Assembly (NCBI RefSeq): GCF_014648175.1
Contig: NZ_BMQP01000014.1
Location: 124,001 to 188,000, forward strand
Direction of reading: 5' to 3'
Source: Planobispora rosea
GTDB taxonomy: Bacteria > Actinomycetota > Actinomycetes > Streptosporangiales > Streptosporangiaceae
DNA length: 64,000 nucleotides
This document shows, piece by piece, positions 54,285 through 63,095 of this stretch; the first letter of the stretch is position 1, and each line of letters begins with the position of its first letter. Under the pieces are notes generated by a model. That model worked only from the letters and a program-made list of their open reading frames with translations. It ran no database searches and was not told the origin of the DNA. A program made the translations under genes and the position numbers.

Positions 54285-55150
54285 GCTCCCTCACTCTGTT
54301 TCCGGCCGATGGATCCGCCGAGGTGTTCGCCGAGCACATTGACGCTCACGACGGTCAGCAGGACCACGAGGCCGGGCAGCAGACCGCTCCACGGCTCTCC
54401 CTGGAGGATGGCGCTGCGCGCCTGACTGATCATCGAGCCCCAGTCCGCGTCCGGTGGCCGTACGCCGAGCCCCAGGTAGGACAGGGACGCCAGGTCCACC
54501 AGCGCGTAACCGAAGGCCAGCGTGCTCTGCGCGATGAGGACCGGCATCACGTTGGGCAGCAGGTGGCGGAGCGTCACCCACAGCTCGCCGAAGCCCATGA
54601 CGCGGTAGCTCTCCATGTACGGCCGCGCGCCCTCCTGGATCGCCACGCTGCGCACGACGCGGCCCACGAAGGGCGTGTAGCTGACGGCCAGGGCGCAGAT
54701 GGGGGCGGTGAGCCCCGGCCCGGACACCGCCACCACGAGCATCGCCAGCAGCAGGCTGGGGAAGGCGAAGACGATGTCCATGCCGCGCGAGATCACGGCG
54801 TCGGCCCAGCCTCCCGCGCGGGCGGCGAGCAGGCCGACGGCGATCCCGAGCACTCCCGACAGCAGCACCACGCCCAGGGGCGCGAGCAGCGAGAGGCGGG
54901 CGCCGTACATGATCCTGGACAGCACGTCCCGGCCGGTGGAGTCGGTGCCCAGCCAGTGCCCCTCGGTTCCCGGGGGCAGCAGGGAGTTCAGCAGGCTCGT
55001 GGCGTCCGGGGGGTGCGGTGCGAGCACCGGGGCCAGCAGCCCCGTGACCGCGACGAGGATCAGGAACGCGACCGCGAGCGAGACGGTGAACGGCCGCCGC
55101 CGGCGCCTCTTGGCGCTCCGTGCCCGGAGCGCGGGGATCGTCAGGGTCAT
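54281..55150 (-). CDS. Peptide ABC transporter permease (DppC-like)
   Basis: This 289-aa membrane protein has about six transmembrane helices. After the first helix comes PHPPDATSLLNSLLPPGTEGHWLGTDSTGRDVLSRIMYGAR, the hallmark of DppC/OppC. The EAA-like loop is near SYRVMGFGELWVTLRHLLPN. ATG 55150 overlaps the stop of the DppB-like gene (ATGA). It forms the membrane channel together with that protein. Confidence 0.92.
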   Translation of the reverse strand: MTLTIPALRARSAKRRRRRPFTVSLAVAFLILVAVTGLLAPVLAPHPPDATSLLNSLLPPGTEGHWLGTDSTGRDVLSRIMYGARLSLLAPLGVVLLSGVLGIAVGLLAARAGGWADAVISRGMDIVFAFPSLLLAMLVVAVSGPGLTAPICALAVSYTPFVGRVVRSVAIQEGARPYMESYRVMGFGELWVTLRHLLPNVMPVLIAQSTLAFGYALVDLASLSYLGLGVRPPDADWGSMISQARSAILQGEPWSGLLPGLVVLLTVVSVNVLGEHLGGSIGRKQSEGA

Positions 55151-56139
55151 CGGCCGAGCCCTCCAACCGTCACGCGCGGATCGATGAACGGCATCGCCAG
55201 GTCCACCAGGGTGTTGACCACCACGAACAGCAGGACCGCGATGAGGGCGACGCCCTGCACGACGGGGAAGTCCCGCCGCGACACGGAGCTGACCAGCAGG
55301 GAGCCGACGCCGTCGAGGCCGAACGCGGTCTCGACGACGGCGGTGCCGACGAACAGGCTCGCGAGCAGCAGGCCGACGATCGTGAGCATGGGCGCGAGCG
55401 CGTTGCGCACCACGTGCCTGCGGATCACGGCGGCGGTGCCCACCCCGCGGCTGCGCGCCACCTCCACGTGCTCGCGGCGCAGTTCCTCGGCGAACGCCGC
55501 ATTGCCGACCCGGGCCAGGACGCCGAAGGCGACGAGCGCCATGGCGGTCGCGGGCAGGGTCAGGTGCCAGAGCCGGTCGGCCAGGCCGGTGCCCGCGCCG
55601 GTGGCGGGGAACCAGCCGAGGCCGACCGAGAAGAGCGACAGGAGCCCGATGGCCGACACGAACGTCGGCGTGGCGGTGGTGACCGCCGCCACGATGCCCG
55701 CGACCCGGTTGACCGGGCCGCCCTTGACCGCGGACGCCAGCGCCACCGCGAACCCGGACACGACCGCCAGGACCGCCGAGTACAGGATCAGCAGGCCGGA
55801 CACGCCGAGCCGGTTCGCGATGAGGGAGGTGACGCCGGTCTGGTAGTGCATCGACGTCCCGAAGTCCAGCCGGAGCGCGTCGCCGATCCACGCCAGATAC
55901 CCCTGCATGAAGCCCCGGTCGAGCCCGTAACGGTGGCGCAGTGCCTCGACCTGGTCCGGGGTGAGGCGGCGGCCGCCGGTCATCGCCAGGACCGGGTCTC
56001 CGGGGGCCAGCCGGAGTGCGCCGTAGATGAGGATCGACGCGAGCAGGACGGTGAGGACTCCGCCGAGAGCGCGTCTGCCGATCCAGCCCGCGAACGTGCG
56101 CTTCCTGTTCCGGTCCGCGAGTGTGCGCTTCATCGTCAC
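55147..56139 (-). CDS. Peptide ABC transporter permease (DppB-like)
   Basis: This 330-aa membrane protein has a first helix followed by RLAPGDPVLAMTGGRRLTPDQVEALRHRYGLD, typical of DppB/OppB. It has five further helices and the EAA loop HVEVARSRGVGTAAVIRRHVVRNAL. GTG 56139 overlaps the stop of the binding-protein gene; ATG 56133 is an alternative two codons on. Confidence 0.92.
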   Translation of the reverse strand: MTMKRTLADRNRKRTFAGWIGRRALGGVLTVLLASILIYGALRLAPGDPVLAMTGGRRLTPDQVEALRHRYGLDRGFMQGYLAWIGDALRLDFGTSMHYQTGVTSLIANRLGVSGLLILYSAVLAVVSGFAVALASAVKGGPVNRVAGIVAAVTTATPTFVSAIGLLSLFSVGLGWFPATGAGTGLADRLWHLTLPATAMALVAFGVLARVGNAAFAEELRREHVEVARSRGVGTAAVIRRHVVRNALAPMLTIVGLLLASLFVGTAVVETAFGLDGVGSLLVSSVSRRDFPVVQGVALIAVLLFVVVNTLVDLAMPFIDPRVTVGGLGR

Positions 56140-57767
56140 TTACCGCCGAGGGCGGTCGCCCACGGAGTGATGAGGTAGCTCTGCCGCGGGACGAGACCGG
56201 TCAGCTCCGGCCCGTAGTAGACGTTGACGTACTGCGTCGCGATCGGGATGTTGACCAGGTCCTCGGCCATGAGGGCCTGTGCCTTGGCCACCTCGCGGGC
56301 GCGGGCGGTGGGGTCCTCCGTGACCATCGCGGTGAAGACCGCGGTGTCGTAGTCCTTGTTCTTGTATCCGGGGAAGTTGTAGAAACTGCTGCTGGTGAAG
56401 AACTGGTAGTACGAGAGCGGCTCGGGGAAGTCGAGGTAGCCGGTCACCAGGAAGAGGTCCAGGCCCGCGCGCGCCTGCGGGGCGGCGAAGATCGCGCCGA
56501 ACTGCTCGCCGGTGAGGGGCTTCAGCTCGATGTCCATGCCCACCTGGGTGGCCGCGTCGGCGATCGCGGTGGCGATCCGGGTCTCCTCCTCGCTGGCCGT
56601 CGTGTAGGCCAGGACGATCTTCTCCTTGGCCTTGGCGGACCGGCCGACGAGGGTCTTGGCCTTCTCCAGGTCCTGGACCGGCTCGGGCAGCTTGTCGTAC
56701 TCCGCCTGGAAGACCTCCTTGCCGTAGCCCCAGGCCGCCGGCGGGACCAGAGCCCGCAGCGGCTGCGCCGTACCCTGGTAGACCGATCCGATGATGCCCT
56801 TGTAGTCGATCAGGGCCCGCAGGGCCTGACGGGTGGCGGGGTCGGAGAGCGCGCCGTCCGGGTTGAGCACCGCCAGGAACGTGGGCGACAGGCTCGTGCC
56901 GAACAACATGTTGCCCTTGGCGGCGAGCTGCTTGTGGGCGGCGCGCGGGACGATGAACTGGCCGTCCACGTCACCGCTGGCCAGCGCCGCGGTCTGGGCG
57001 GAGGGGTCGGCGACGAAGGTGAAGCGCAGATCCTTGATCCTGGGCTTGACCTCGGTGTTCCACCAGGCGTCGTTGCGGGTCAGGGTGATGTCCTGGCCCT
57101 GGGTCCAGGAGCCGTACCTGTAGGGGCCGGTGCACATCACGCCGCCCCTGGCGGTGCCGAAGTCGCGGCCGGCGGCCTCGGCGAAGTCCTTCTGCACGAC
57201 GTAGAAGGCGGGCATGGCGAAGAAGTTCGGGATCATGACGTCCGGCTTCTTCAGCTTCACGGTGATCTCGTTGCCGCCGGTGGCCTCGACGCCCTCCAGG
57301 TTCACCGCCCAGCCGATCCACGACGAGCCGAGCTTGGGGTCGAGGATGCGCCTGACGCTGTAGACGACGTCCTCGGCGGTGACCGGCCTGCCGTCCCAGA
57401 ACGTCACGCCCTCGCGCAGGCTGATCACGTAGGTGAGCGGGTCCGGGTGGGCGAACCCGGTGGCCAGGGCGGGCTGGAGCCGGTAGTCCGGGCCGAGGGT
57501 GAACAGGCCCTCGCACATGTTGGCCACGACCGTGCTGATCGACTCGACGCCGGCCATGGCGGGGTCCAGTGTGGCGGGCTCGCCCGTGGCCAGGTTCCAG
57601 GTGACGGCCTCGACATTCTTGGTCGGGGCCGGGACGGACGTGGTGACCGCCGGGGCGAACGCCCGCCCGGCGGCCGGGTCGCCGTCGTCGGGCGCTGCCG
57701 AGCACGCGGCGAGCGTGCAGGTACCGGCGAGGACCGCGGTGAGGGCGGCCAGGCGGGGACGTGTCAT
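56136..57767 (-). CDS. Lipoprotein solute-binding protein of the peptide ABC importer
   Basis: This 543-aa family-5 solute-binding protein has a lipoprotein signal peptide with lipobox LAAC (lipidated Cys22). It carries the family pattern of peptide-binding proteins, for example the LREGVTFWDGRPVTAEDVVYSVRRI segment. It captures the substrate outside the cell for the permease pair. ATG 57767 (MTRPRL) is chosen for the signal peptide. As first gene of the importer operon, it sets its expression from the divergent region shared with a TetR gene. Confidence 0.93.
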   Translation of the reverse strand: MTRPRLAALTAVLAGTCTLAACSAAPDDGDPAAGRAFAPAVTTSVPAPTKNVEAVTWNLATGEPATLDPAMAGVESISTVVANMCEGLFTLGPDYRLQPALATGFAHPDPLTYVISLREGVTFWDGRPVTAEDVVYSVRRILDPKLGSSWIGWAVNLEGVEATGGNEITVKLKKPDVMIPNFFAMPAFYVVQKDFAEAAGRDFGTARGGVMCTGPYRYGSWTQGQDITLTRNDAWWNTEVKPRIKDLRFTFVADPSAQTAALASGDVDGQFIVPRAAHKQLAAKGNMLFGTSLSPTFLAVLNPDGALSDPATRQALRALIDYKGIIGSVYQGTAQPLRALVPPAAWGYGKEVFQAEYDKLPEPVQDLEKAKTLVGRSAKAKEKIVLAYTTASEEETRIATAIADAATQVGMDIELKPLTGEQFGAIFAAPQARAGLDLFLVTGYLDFPEPLSYYQFFTSSSFYNFPGYKNKDYDTAVFTAMVTEDPTARAREVAKAQALMAEDLVNIPIATQYVNVYYGPELTGLVPRQSYLITPWATALGGK

Positions 57768-57946
57768 GGGGGACCCTTCGTGCGTGATGCGGATGCGGGC
57801 CGAGACGATCTGCGTCGCCGGATGAGGGGGACCGGTCCCCGGCTGCGGCGCGCTGCGGCGCGAGGCGGTCGACCTGCCGCGTCTGCGCGGCGGAGGTGGA
57901 CGGACCCGGCGCCCAGGTCGTGCCACTTAGCGTGGGCGCTTGCCAA

Positions 57947-57968
57947 TTGATTGTCAATAGTGCAAAAC
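57947..57968 (+). promoter_or_regulatory. Putative TetR operator, copy 1
   Basis: TTGATTGTCAATAGTGCAAAAC is 18/22 identical to copy 2 at 58077. It overlaps a minus-strand TTGACA (57957-57952) that, with CACGCT 17 nt on, could be the importer promoter. Binding here would block importer transcription. Confidence 0.5.
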
Positions 57969-58076
57969 AAAAATAGATGAGCGGGAAGCATGCGGTGAAC
58001 ATCGGCCCCAGCAGGCGGGAAATACCGGATCCACCGCCCGCCCCGAATGGATCACGGTGCTATGCTGGAAAGTAAG

Positions 58077-58098
58077 TTGATTGTTACAAATGCAAAAC
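58077..58098 (+). promoter_or_regulatory. Putative TetR operator, copy 2
   Basis: This is the second copy of the 22-bp element, in the same orientation. It begins about 4 bp after the start predicted from TATGCT (58061-58066) and ends 16 bp before the TetR start. It contains TTGT-T-ACAA symmetry. It would give autorepression. Confidence 0.5.
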
Positions 58099-58114
58099 TA
58101 CTGAAGGGGATCGG

Positions 58115-58723
58115 GTGGGGAGACCCAGCCTCGCCGAGCAACGGCGGAAGCAGATCCTGAAGGCGGCCGCCCAGTCGGTGGCCACCCACGGTCTGGCCGG
58201 GAGCACTCAGGAGCGGATCGCGGCCGCGGCGGGCATGAGCCGCTCGCACATCCGGCACTACGTGGGCAACCGCGACGAACTCATCGACGCCCTGTGGGAC
58301 CACGTCATCACGCCGTACTTCGAGGCGATGCACGCCGCCCTGACGGACCGCCCGCCGGACGCGCAGCTGCGCGCGCTCGTCGACTTCCTCTTCGGGCCGC
58401 AGATGGCCCGCAACGAGGACGACCTCGTCATCGAGGCGCTCATCAGCGGGGCGATGCACGACGTACGGCTCCGCGGCCGGATCTACGACAGCTACAGCCG
58501 GCTGGAACGCGAGATCGCCAAGACGATCCGCGAGGCGGTCCCCGGCTGCGAGTCGGCCGAGAGCCTGCAGCTCGCCTACGCCCTCGTCTGCATGGCCTTC
58601 GGCCACTCCACCCTGGCGCCGCTGCCGTTTCCGGCATCGCGCCACGCGGGGATGAAGGCCCTGGCCACCCAGATGATCGAGGCGCTCCGGGCGGACCGCG
58701 CCGGGCAGGCCGCACGCCCCTGA
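58115..58723 (+). CDS. TetR-family transcriptional regulator (importer regulator)
   Basis: This 202-aa protein has an N-terminal TetR helix-turn-helix (about 8-55: RRKQILKAAAQSVATHGLAGSTQERIAAAAGMSRSHIRHYVGNRDELIDAL) and a helical ligand-binding domain. It is divergent from the peptide importer, with duplicated 22-bp elements at both promoters, so it probably represses the importer and itself. The start is GTG 58115 with AAGGGGA upstream. The ligand is probably a transported peptide or its breakdown product (inference). Confidence 0.9.
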   Translation: MGRPSLAEQRRKQILKAAAQSVATHGLAGSTQERIAAAAGMSRSHIRHYVGNRDELIDALWDHVITPYFEAMHAALTDRPPDAQLRALVDFLFGPQMARNEDDLVIEALISGAMHDVRLRGRIYDSYSRLEREIAKTIREAVPGCESAESLQLAYALVCMAFGHSTLAPLPFPASRHAGMKALATQMIEALRADRAGQAARP

Positions 58724-58787
58724 GACGGGACGGCCACCGGGGCGTCTCGCACGGGTTCATCCGCGGCGCCTCTCTGCGGGGAGGGAT

Positions 58788-59363
58788 CTACGGAGCGGTG
58801 ATCAGAAGGCGGACGAGCCGCTCGACGAGCGGAGTGACCCGTTCGCCGGTCCAGCGCTCGGGATCCTCCAGGCTGGACAGGTAGAACCCGCGAAGGACGA
58901 GATGCAGGACGTCGGCGGTGAACGCGGCGTCGGCCGCCCCGGCGTCGCGGGCGGCGTCGGCCAGCAGGTCGCGGCCCTGCCGCGCGTCCTCCCGCAGGAC
59001 GCGGGCGGCCTCCGACTCCGGCCCGGCCCGGCCGAGGATCTCCATGAAGAGCCTGCGCAGCACCTGATCGTCTCCCTCGGTCGAACAGGCCCAGCGGGCC
59101 ACGGTGGACAGCCGCTCCCCCTCGGCGGCCTCCTCGGCGACCTGCCCCACCTCCGCGCCCCAGGACGCGAGCGCGTGCTCGACGGCGTTGCGTAGCAGGG
59201 CTTCACGCGTGGGCAGATAGTTGGTGACGAGCGTCGTGGAGCCGCCCACCCGCCTGGCCACGGCTCTTATGGTCACCCCGTCGATGCCCTCCGCCGCCAC
59301 GATCTCCAGGGTGGCGTCGGCGATGGCCGCGAGGCGCTGGGCGATGTCAATCTCCACCGGCAT
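58788..59363 (-). CDS. TetR-family transcriptional regulator (amidase regulator)
   Basis: This 191-aa protein has the TetR DNA-binding domain (about 5-52: IAQRLAAIADATLEIVAAEGIDGVTIRAVARRVGGSTTLVTNYLPTREALL), with TTLVTNYLPTRE as the recognition region, and a helical C-terminal domain. It is divergent from the amidase gene and separated from it by a palindrome, so it probably controls both. ATG 59363 is preferred to a start 13 codons upstream. Confidence 0.88.
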   Translation of the reverse strand: MPVEIDIAQRLAAIADATLEIVAAEGIDGVTIRAVARRVGGSTTLVTNYLPTREALLRNAVEHALASWGAEVGQVAEEAAEGERLSTVARWACSTEGDDQVLRRLFMEILGRAGPESEAARVLREDARQGRDLLADAARDAGAADAAFTADVLHLVLRGFYLSSLEDPERWTGERVTPLVERLVRLLITAP

Positions 59364-59394
59364 GGCGGCAGGGTAACGAGAGACGGGCCGGATA

Positions 59395-59409
59395 TACAAC
59401 ACCGTTGTA
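59395..59409. promoter_or_regulatory. Palindromic operator between TetR and amidase genes
   Basis: TACAAC-ACC-GTTGTA has perfect 6-bp arms. It lies 32 bp upstream of the TetR start and in the amidase leader, a fitting place for autoregulation and control of the amidase. Confidence 0.55.
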
Positions 59410-59490
59410 CATCAGCGTTGCATGACGTACCCTCCTCGGCATCACCGGTGCCGATCCGCCTTCCGGCCGTCGGTACCCGTCGGCGACCTC

Positions 59491-59540
59491 CGACGGGCAC
59501 GGACGGGCACGGACGGGCACGGACGGGCACCGACGGGCAC
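59491..59540. repeat. 10-bp tandem repeat in the amidase leader
   Basis: Five consecutive units of (C/G)GACGGGCAC fill 50 bp. The period is close to one turn of the helix, so the same face is presented each time. It lies between the palindrome and the amidase start. Confidence 0.85.
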
Positions 59541-59593
59541 CGACGCCCCGGCACGGACAGGGGCTCCCCATTCATGACCATCCAGGAGCAGGC

Positions 59594-61006
59594 ATGGAAC
59601 TCTGGCAGTTGTCCGCGACCCAGCTCGCGGCGGGAATCCGCGCCCGGGAGATCTCGGCGGTCGATGCCGTGGAGTCCTGCCTGAACAGGATCGACGCGGT
59701 CAATCCCACGCTGAACGCCCTCGTCGACGTCCGTCCCGAGGAGGCCCTGGCCGACGCGCGCCGGGCCGACGAGGCGGTCGCCGCCGGTGAGACGCTCGGC
59801 CCGCTGCACGGCGTGCCCGTCTCGACCAAGCTCAACACGCCGCAGAAGGGGCGTCTGATGAGCCACGGGATCGCGGCCCTGGCCGGCGCGACGGCCGCCG
59901 AGGACGACGCGTGCGTCAGCGCCCTGCGCGGCGCGGGCGCTATCTTCCTCGGCCGGAGCAACGTGCCCGCGTTCTCGGTGCGCTGGTTCTCCACCAACGA
60001 CGCGCACGGCAGGACCCTCAACCCGTGGAGCGCCGGCCACACGCCGGGCGGTTCCAGCGGCGGCGCGGCCAGTTCCCTCGCCGCCGGCATGACCCCGCTG
60101 GCGCAGGGCAACGACATCGGCGGGTCGATCCGCTTCCCCGCCGCGTGCTGCGGCGTGGTCGGCATCCGCCCGACGGTCGGCCTGGTGTCCAACTGGATGG
60201 CGCCCCAGGACAGCCCGATCGAGGAGCCCCTCACCTTCCAGGCGTGGGCGGTCCAGGGCCCGCTGGGCAGGAACGTGGCCGACGCCCGCCTGGCCCTGCG
60301 GGTGATGGCCGGCCCCGACCTGCGCGACCCGTTCGGCGTCCCCGCGCTGCCCGAGGCCGCACCGGCGGCCGGGCCGGTCCGCGTCGGGCTCGTCCGCGAC
60401 GTGGGCCTCGCCGCACCGCACCCGTCCGTCAACGCCGCACTGGACGACGCGGCGCGATGGCTGGCCGAGGCAGGCTACGAGGTGGAGGAGCTGGAGCTGC
60501 CGCTGCTCGCCGAGGCGTCACGGCTGTGGTCCCTGCTCCTGTTCGAGGACATGCGACCCGGACTGCCCGGAATGCTGGCGATGGCCGACGAGGGGCTGCG
60601 CGTCCACATGCGCTACGCCTACGAGTACGCCGCGGAGCTATGGGGCGACAAGCCCGACATCCAGGACTACATCCAGGGCTGGGCCCGCCGGGCGACGCTC
60701 ATCACCCGGCTCCAGGAGCTGCTGGGACGGGACAGGATCCTGCTGACCCCGGTCTCGGCCGAGCCGCCCTTCGAGCAGGACGCCGACATCGACGACCCGG
60801 TGCGCGGACGCGCCGTCGTCGCAGCGCAGTGGCCGATGACCGCCCTGCCGGTGCTGGGGTTCCCCGGCGTCTCCGTGCCGGCCGGGCTGGCCGACGGACT
60901 CCCGATCGGCGTCCAGCTCATCGGCGGACGGTTCGCCGAGGACGTCGTCCTCGACGCCGCCCAGGCGATCGAGGACCGGGCGCCCCGGCTCGTCCCGCCC
61001 CTGTAG
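59594..61006 (+). CDS. Amidase signature family enzyme
   Basis: This 470-aa amidase has the Ser-Ser-Lys triad of the family: Lys79 (VSTKL), the cis-Ser in GGSSGG (154/155) and nucleophile Ser178 in DIGGSIRFPA. These enzymes hydrolyse carboxamides such as aryl or aliphatic amides, or peptide C-terminal amides. The length is normal and there is no signal peptide. It may process amides brought in by the neighbouring importer; this is context only. Confidence 0.92.
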   Translation: MELWQLSATQLAAGIRAREISAVDAVESCLNRIDAVNPTLNALVDVRPEEALADARRADEAVAAGETLGPLHGVPVSTKLNTPQKGRLMSHGIAALAGATAAEDDACVSALRGAGAIFLGRSNVPAFSVRWFSTNDAHGRTLNPWSAGHTPGGSSGGAASSLAAGMTPLAQGNDIGGSIRFPAACCGVVGIRPTVGLVSNWMAPQDSPIEEPLTFQAWAVQGPLGRNVADARLALRVMAGPDLRDPFGVPALPEAAPAAGPVRVGLVRDVGLAAPHPSVNAALDDAARWLAEAGYEVEELELPLLAEASRLWSLLLFEDMRPGLPGMLAMADEGLRVHMRYAYEYAAELWGDKPDIQDYIQGWARRATLITRLQELLGRDRILLTPVSAEPPFEQDADIDDPVRGRAVVAAQWPMTALPVLGFPGVSVPAGLADGLPIGVQLIGGRFAEDVVLDAAQAIEDRAPRLVPPL

Positions 61007-61060
61007 GAGCGGCACCGCCGGGCGGCGGCCGCCCGCACGGGCGCCACGGCGTCTGAGTGG

Positions 61061-61975
61061 TCACCCGCTCGGCGGGGCGGGCGCGTCCCGGTCCCCGGGA
61101 GGCACCGGGACGGTGTCCAGGGTGGCCCCGGCCTGTTCCCGCGAGGTGGTGCCGTAGCGGTGGGACAGGGCGCGGAAGACCTGCTCGGCCCGGATGGCGG
61201 GCCAGTCGGCGGGCAGGTGCTCGGCGGGCAGACGGGGATCGGAGCGCACCAGCTGGAGCCAGTCGGTGTGCAGCAGGAGCTGGCGGGTGAAGTCGTCGGG
61301 GACGGCCGGCACGGGGTCGGGGCGGTCCCAGCGGTCCAGGAAGGCCCGGTACCGGGCGGCGATGCCGTCGGTGTCGAACGCGCGGTGGACGAGCTGGGCG
61401 GCCTCGGTCGGCTCTGCCGCGCGGGCCCGCATCACGTTGAGGTGGCCGTCCAGGTCGAGCCCCGCCACCACCGGGGGGACGTCGATGCTGCCTGGAGCGA
61501 TCCACAGACCGTTCTGCAGGGGGCCGAAGCCCGCCCACACGAGACGGGTGCGCAGGTCGTGCCGTTGACGGCGCCAGGCCTCCGGCAGGGAGAAGCCGAC
61601 CAGCGTCCACGTGCCGTCCCACTCCCGGTTGACCACCCCGGTGCCCCAGATGCGGTCGTGGCCGTCGCGCAGGACGGCGCCGGAGCGGCCGGTGAGCCCG
61701 AAGTACATCTTGCGTCCGCGGCGGTGCCGGGCCAGCAGGTCCCGCCGGACCATGCGGGCCAGGGTGGCGCGGACGGCCTCCTCGGAGACCCCGACCCGGG
61801 CCAGCACGTCGATGACGCTGCCCGAGTAGACCGCGATGTCCCGGCCGAGGACGTGCAGGCCCAGAAAGCTCAGGAGCAGGGACTGCGGCCGCGGCGAGCC
61901 CGTCTGCTCGTCTCCGGCGGTCCCGCCGTGGTCGTCGTCGCCGGTCGCGGTGTCCGCTGTCGTCACGGTCGTCAC
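61061..61975 (-). CDS. PaaX-family transcriptional regulator
   Basis: This 304-aa protein has an N-terminal winged helix (about 33-100: SLLLSFLGLHVLG, VSEEAVRATLARMVRRDLLARHRRGRKMYFGLT), the central PaaX domain (WDGTWTLVGFSLPEAWRRQRHDLRTRLVWAGFGPLQNGLWIAP) and a C-terminal domain. PaaX represses phenylacetate genes in response to phenylacetyl-CoA; members often sense aryl- or acyl-CoA. GTG 61975 follows a TAGACT box by seven bases, so the mRNA is probably leaderless. Confidence 0.9.
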   Translation of the reverse strand: MTTVTTADTATGDDDHGGTAGDEQTGSPRPQSLLLSFLGLHVLGRDIAVYSGSVIDVLARVGVSEEAVRATLARMVRRDLLARHRRGRKMYFGLTGRSGAVLRDGHDRIWGTGVVNREWDGTWTLVGFSLPEAWRRQRHDLRTRLVWAGFGPLQNGLWIAPGSIDVPPVVAGLDLDGHLNVMRARAAEPTEAAQLVHRAFDTDGIAARYRAFLDRWDRPDPVPAVPDDFTRQLLLHTDWLQLVRSDPRLPAEHLPADWPAIRAEQVFRALSHRYGTTSREQAGATLDTVPVPPGDRDAPAPPSG

Positions 61976-61986
61976 GCGGCAAGTCT

Positions 61987-62006
61987 AGAACTGCTAATAA
62001 AGTTCT
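61987..62006. promoter_or_regulatory. Inverted repeat in the PaaX promoter
   Basis: AGAACT (61987-61992) and AGTTCT (62001-62006) flank 8 nt. The element covers the region of the predicted PaaX -10 to -35, which suggests autoregulation. Confidence 0.45.
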
Positions 62007-62014
62007 GCACTTCG

Positions 62015-62043
62015 TTGACTGCAGACATATAAATGTCTAACGT
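62015..62043 (+). promoter_or_regulatory. Promoter with internal operator for the SDR gene
   Basis: TTGACT (62015-62020), a 17-nt spacer and TAACGT (62038-62043) make a good housekeeping promoter. The spacer contains the palindrome AGACAT-ATAA-ATGTCT (62023-62038). A regulator, probably the divergent PaaX protein, bound there would exclude RNA polymerase. Confidence 0.6.
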
Positions 62044-62077
62044 CTGAGGTCCGTACATGTGAGCTGAGGAGTCATCT

Positions 62078-62989
62078 GTGGATCTGACAGGAAAAGTCGC
62101 GGTCATCACCGGCGGCGGGCGCGGTCTCGGATTCGCCTACGCCTCCGCGCTGGCCGGGGCCGGCGCGGCCGTCGTGGTCAACGACGTGGACGCCGAGGCC
62201 GCCGGGCGCGCGGTCAAGGAGATCACCGCCGCGGGCGGACGGGCCGTCGCCGAGGTCGCGCCGGTCGGCACCGCCGAGACCGCGCAGGCGCTGGTCGACC
62301 GCGCGGTCGACGCCTTCGGCCGGCTGGACGTCATGGTCGCCAACGCGGGCATCCTCCGGGACCGCGTGTTGTGGAAGATGACGGACGAGGACTTCGACGA
62401 CGTGGTCCGCGTGCACCTGCGCGGCACGTTCACCTGCGCCCGGGCCGCTGCGGTCCGCATGCGGGAGCAGGGCGGGGGCGGCCGCATCATCACCGCCTGC
62501 TCCCCCGCGGGCCAGCGCGGCAACTTCGGCCAGACCAACTACGCCGCGGCCAAGGCCGGCATCGCGGCGATGACCCGCACCTGGGCGCTGGAGCTGGCCC
62601 GGTCCGGCGTCACGGTCAACGCGATCGTCCCGATCGCGGCGACCGAGATGACCCGCACGATCCCGGCCTTCGCCCCCTACGTCGAGGCGCTGGAGAACAA
62701 CGGCGAGCCGCTGCCTGACTGGCTGCGCAAGGCCGAGGGGTTCGGCACCCCCGGGGACGTCGCCGAGTTGGTCGTCTTCCTCGCCTCCGACGCCTCCTCC
62801 GGCGTCACGGGCCAGTGCGTGGGCATCGGGGGCGACAAGCTCGCCCTCTGGTCGCACCCGCAGGAGATCGCCACCGCCTACGCCCACGGAGGCTGGAGCG
62901 CCGACGCGATCGCCGCGACCTGGTCCTCCTCGGTCGGCCGCGAGCCGCAGAGCTACGGCATCCCCGCCCCGCAGGCTCCCGGAGCCTGA
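62078..62989 (+). CDS. Short-chain dehydrogenase/reductase
   Basis: This 303-aa SDR has the NAD(P)-binding motif TGGGRGLG (11-18), NAG (89-91) and catalytic Ser142, Tyr155 and Lys159. An acidic Asp (NDVD, about 36-38) after the second strand suggests NAD preference. The pattern resembles the FabG- or MFE-type dehydrogenases that act on 3-hydroxyacyl-CoA. GTG 62078 has GAGGAG 9 nt upstream. It is probably the first gene of an operon with the amidohydrolase, controlled by PaaX; the pathway is unknown. Confidence 0.9.
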   Translation: MDLTGKVAVITGGGRGLGFAYASALAGAGAAVVVNDVDAEAAGRAVKEITAAGGRAVAEVAPVGTAETAQALVDRAVDAFGRLDVMVANAGILRDRVLWKMTDEDFDDVVRVHLRGTFTCARAAAVRMREQGGGGRIITACSPAGQRGNFGQTNYAAAKAGIAAMTRTWALELARSGVTVNAIVPIAATEMTRTIPAFAPYVEALENNGEPLPDWLRKAEGFGTPGDVAELVVFLASDASSGVTGQCVGIGGDKLALWSHPQEIATAYAHGGWSADAIAATWSSSVGREPQSYGIPAPQAPGA

Positions 62990-63095
62990 CCCGCCCACCC
63001 GGCGGCGGCCCAGCCGCCGGCCCGGCCGCCCGCTCAGCCGACTACTCGACCGCCCCCCCTCAACCGCCCCGCTCAACCGCCCGCGAAAGGAGCCG

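Noticed and set aside
54281..55891. N-terminal extension of the DppC-like permease to 536 residues
   Set aside because: The extra part is out-of-frame shadow of the DppB-like gene. ATG 55150 gives a normal DppC-type length with an ATGA overlap.
61020..61034. GC-rich inverted repeat between the amidase and PaaX genes as a terminator
   Set aside because: The arms are separated by only one base, so a stable hairpin of full length cannot form. The evidence is too weak to list.
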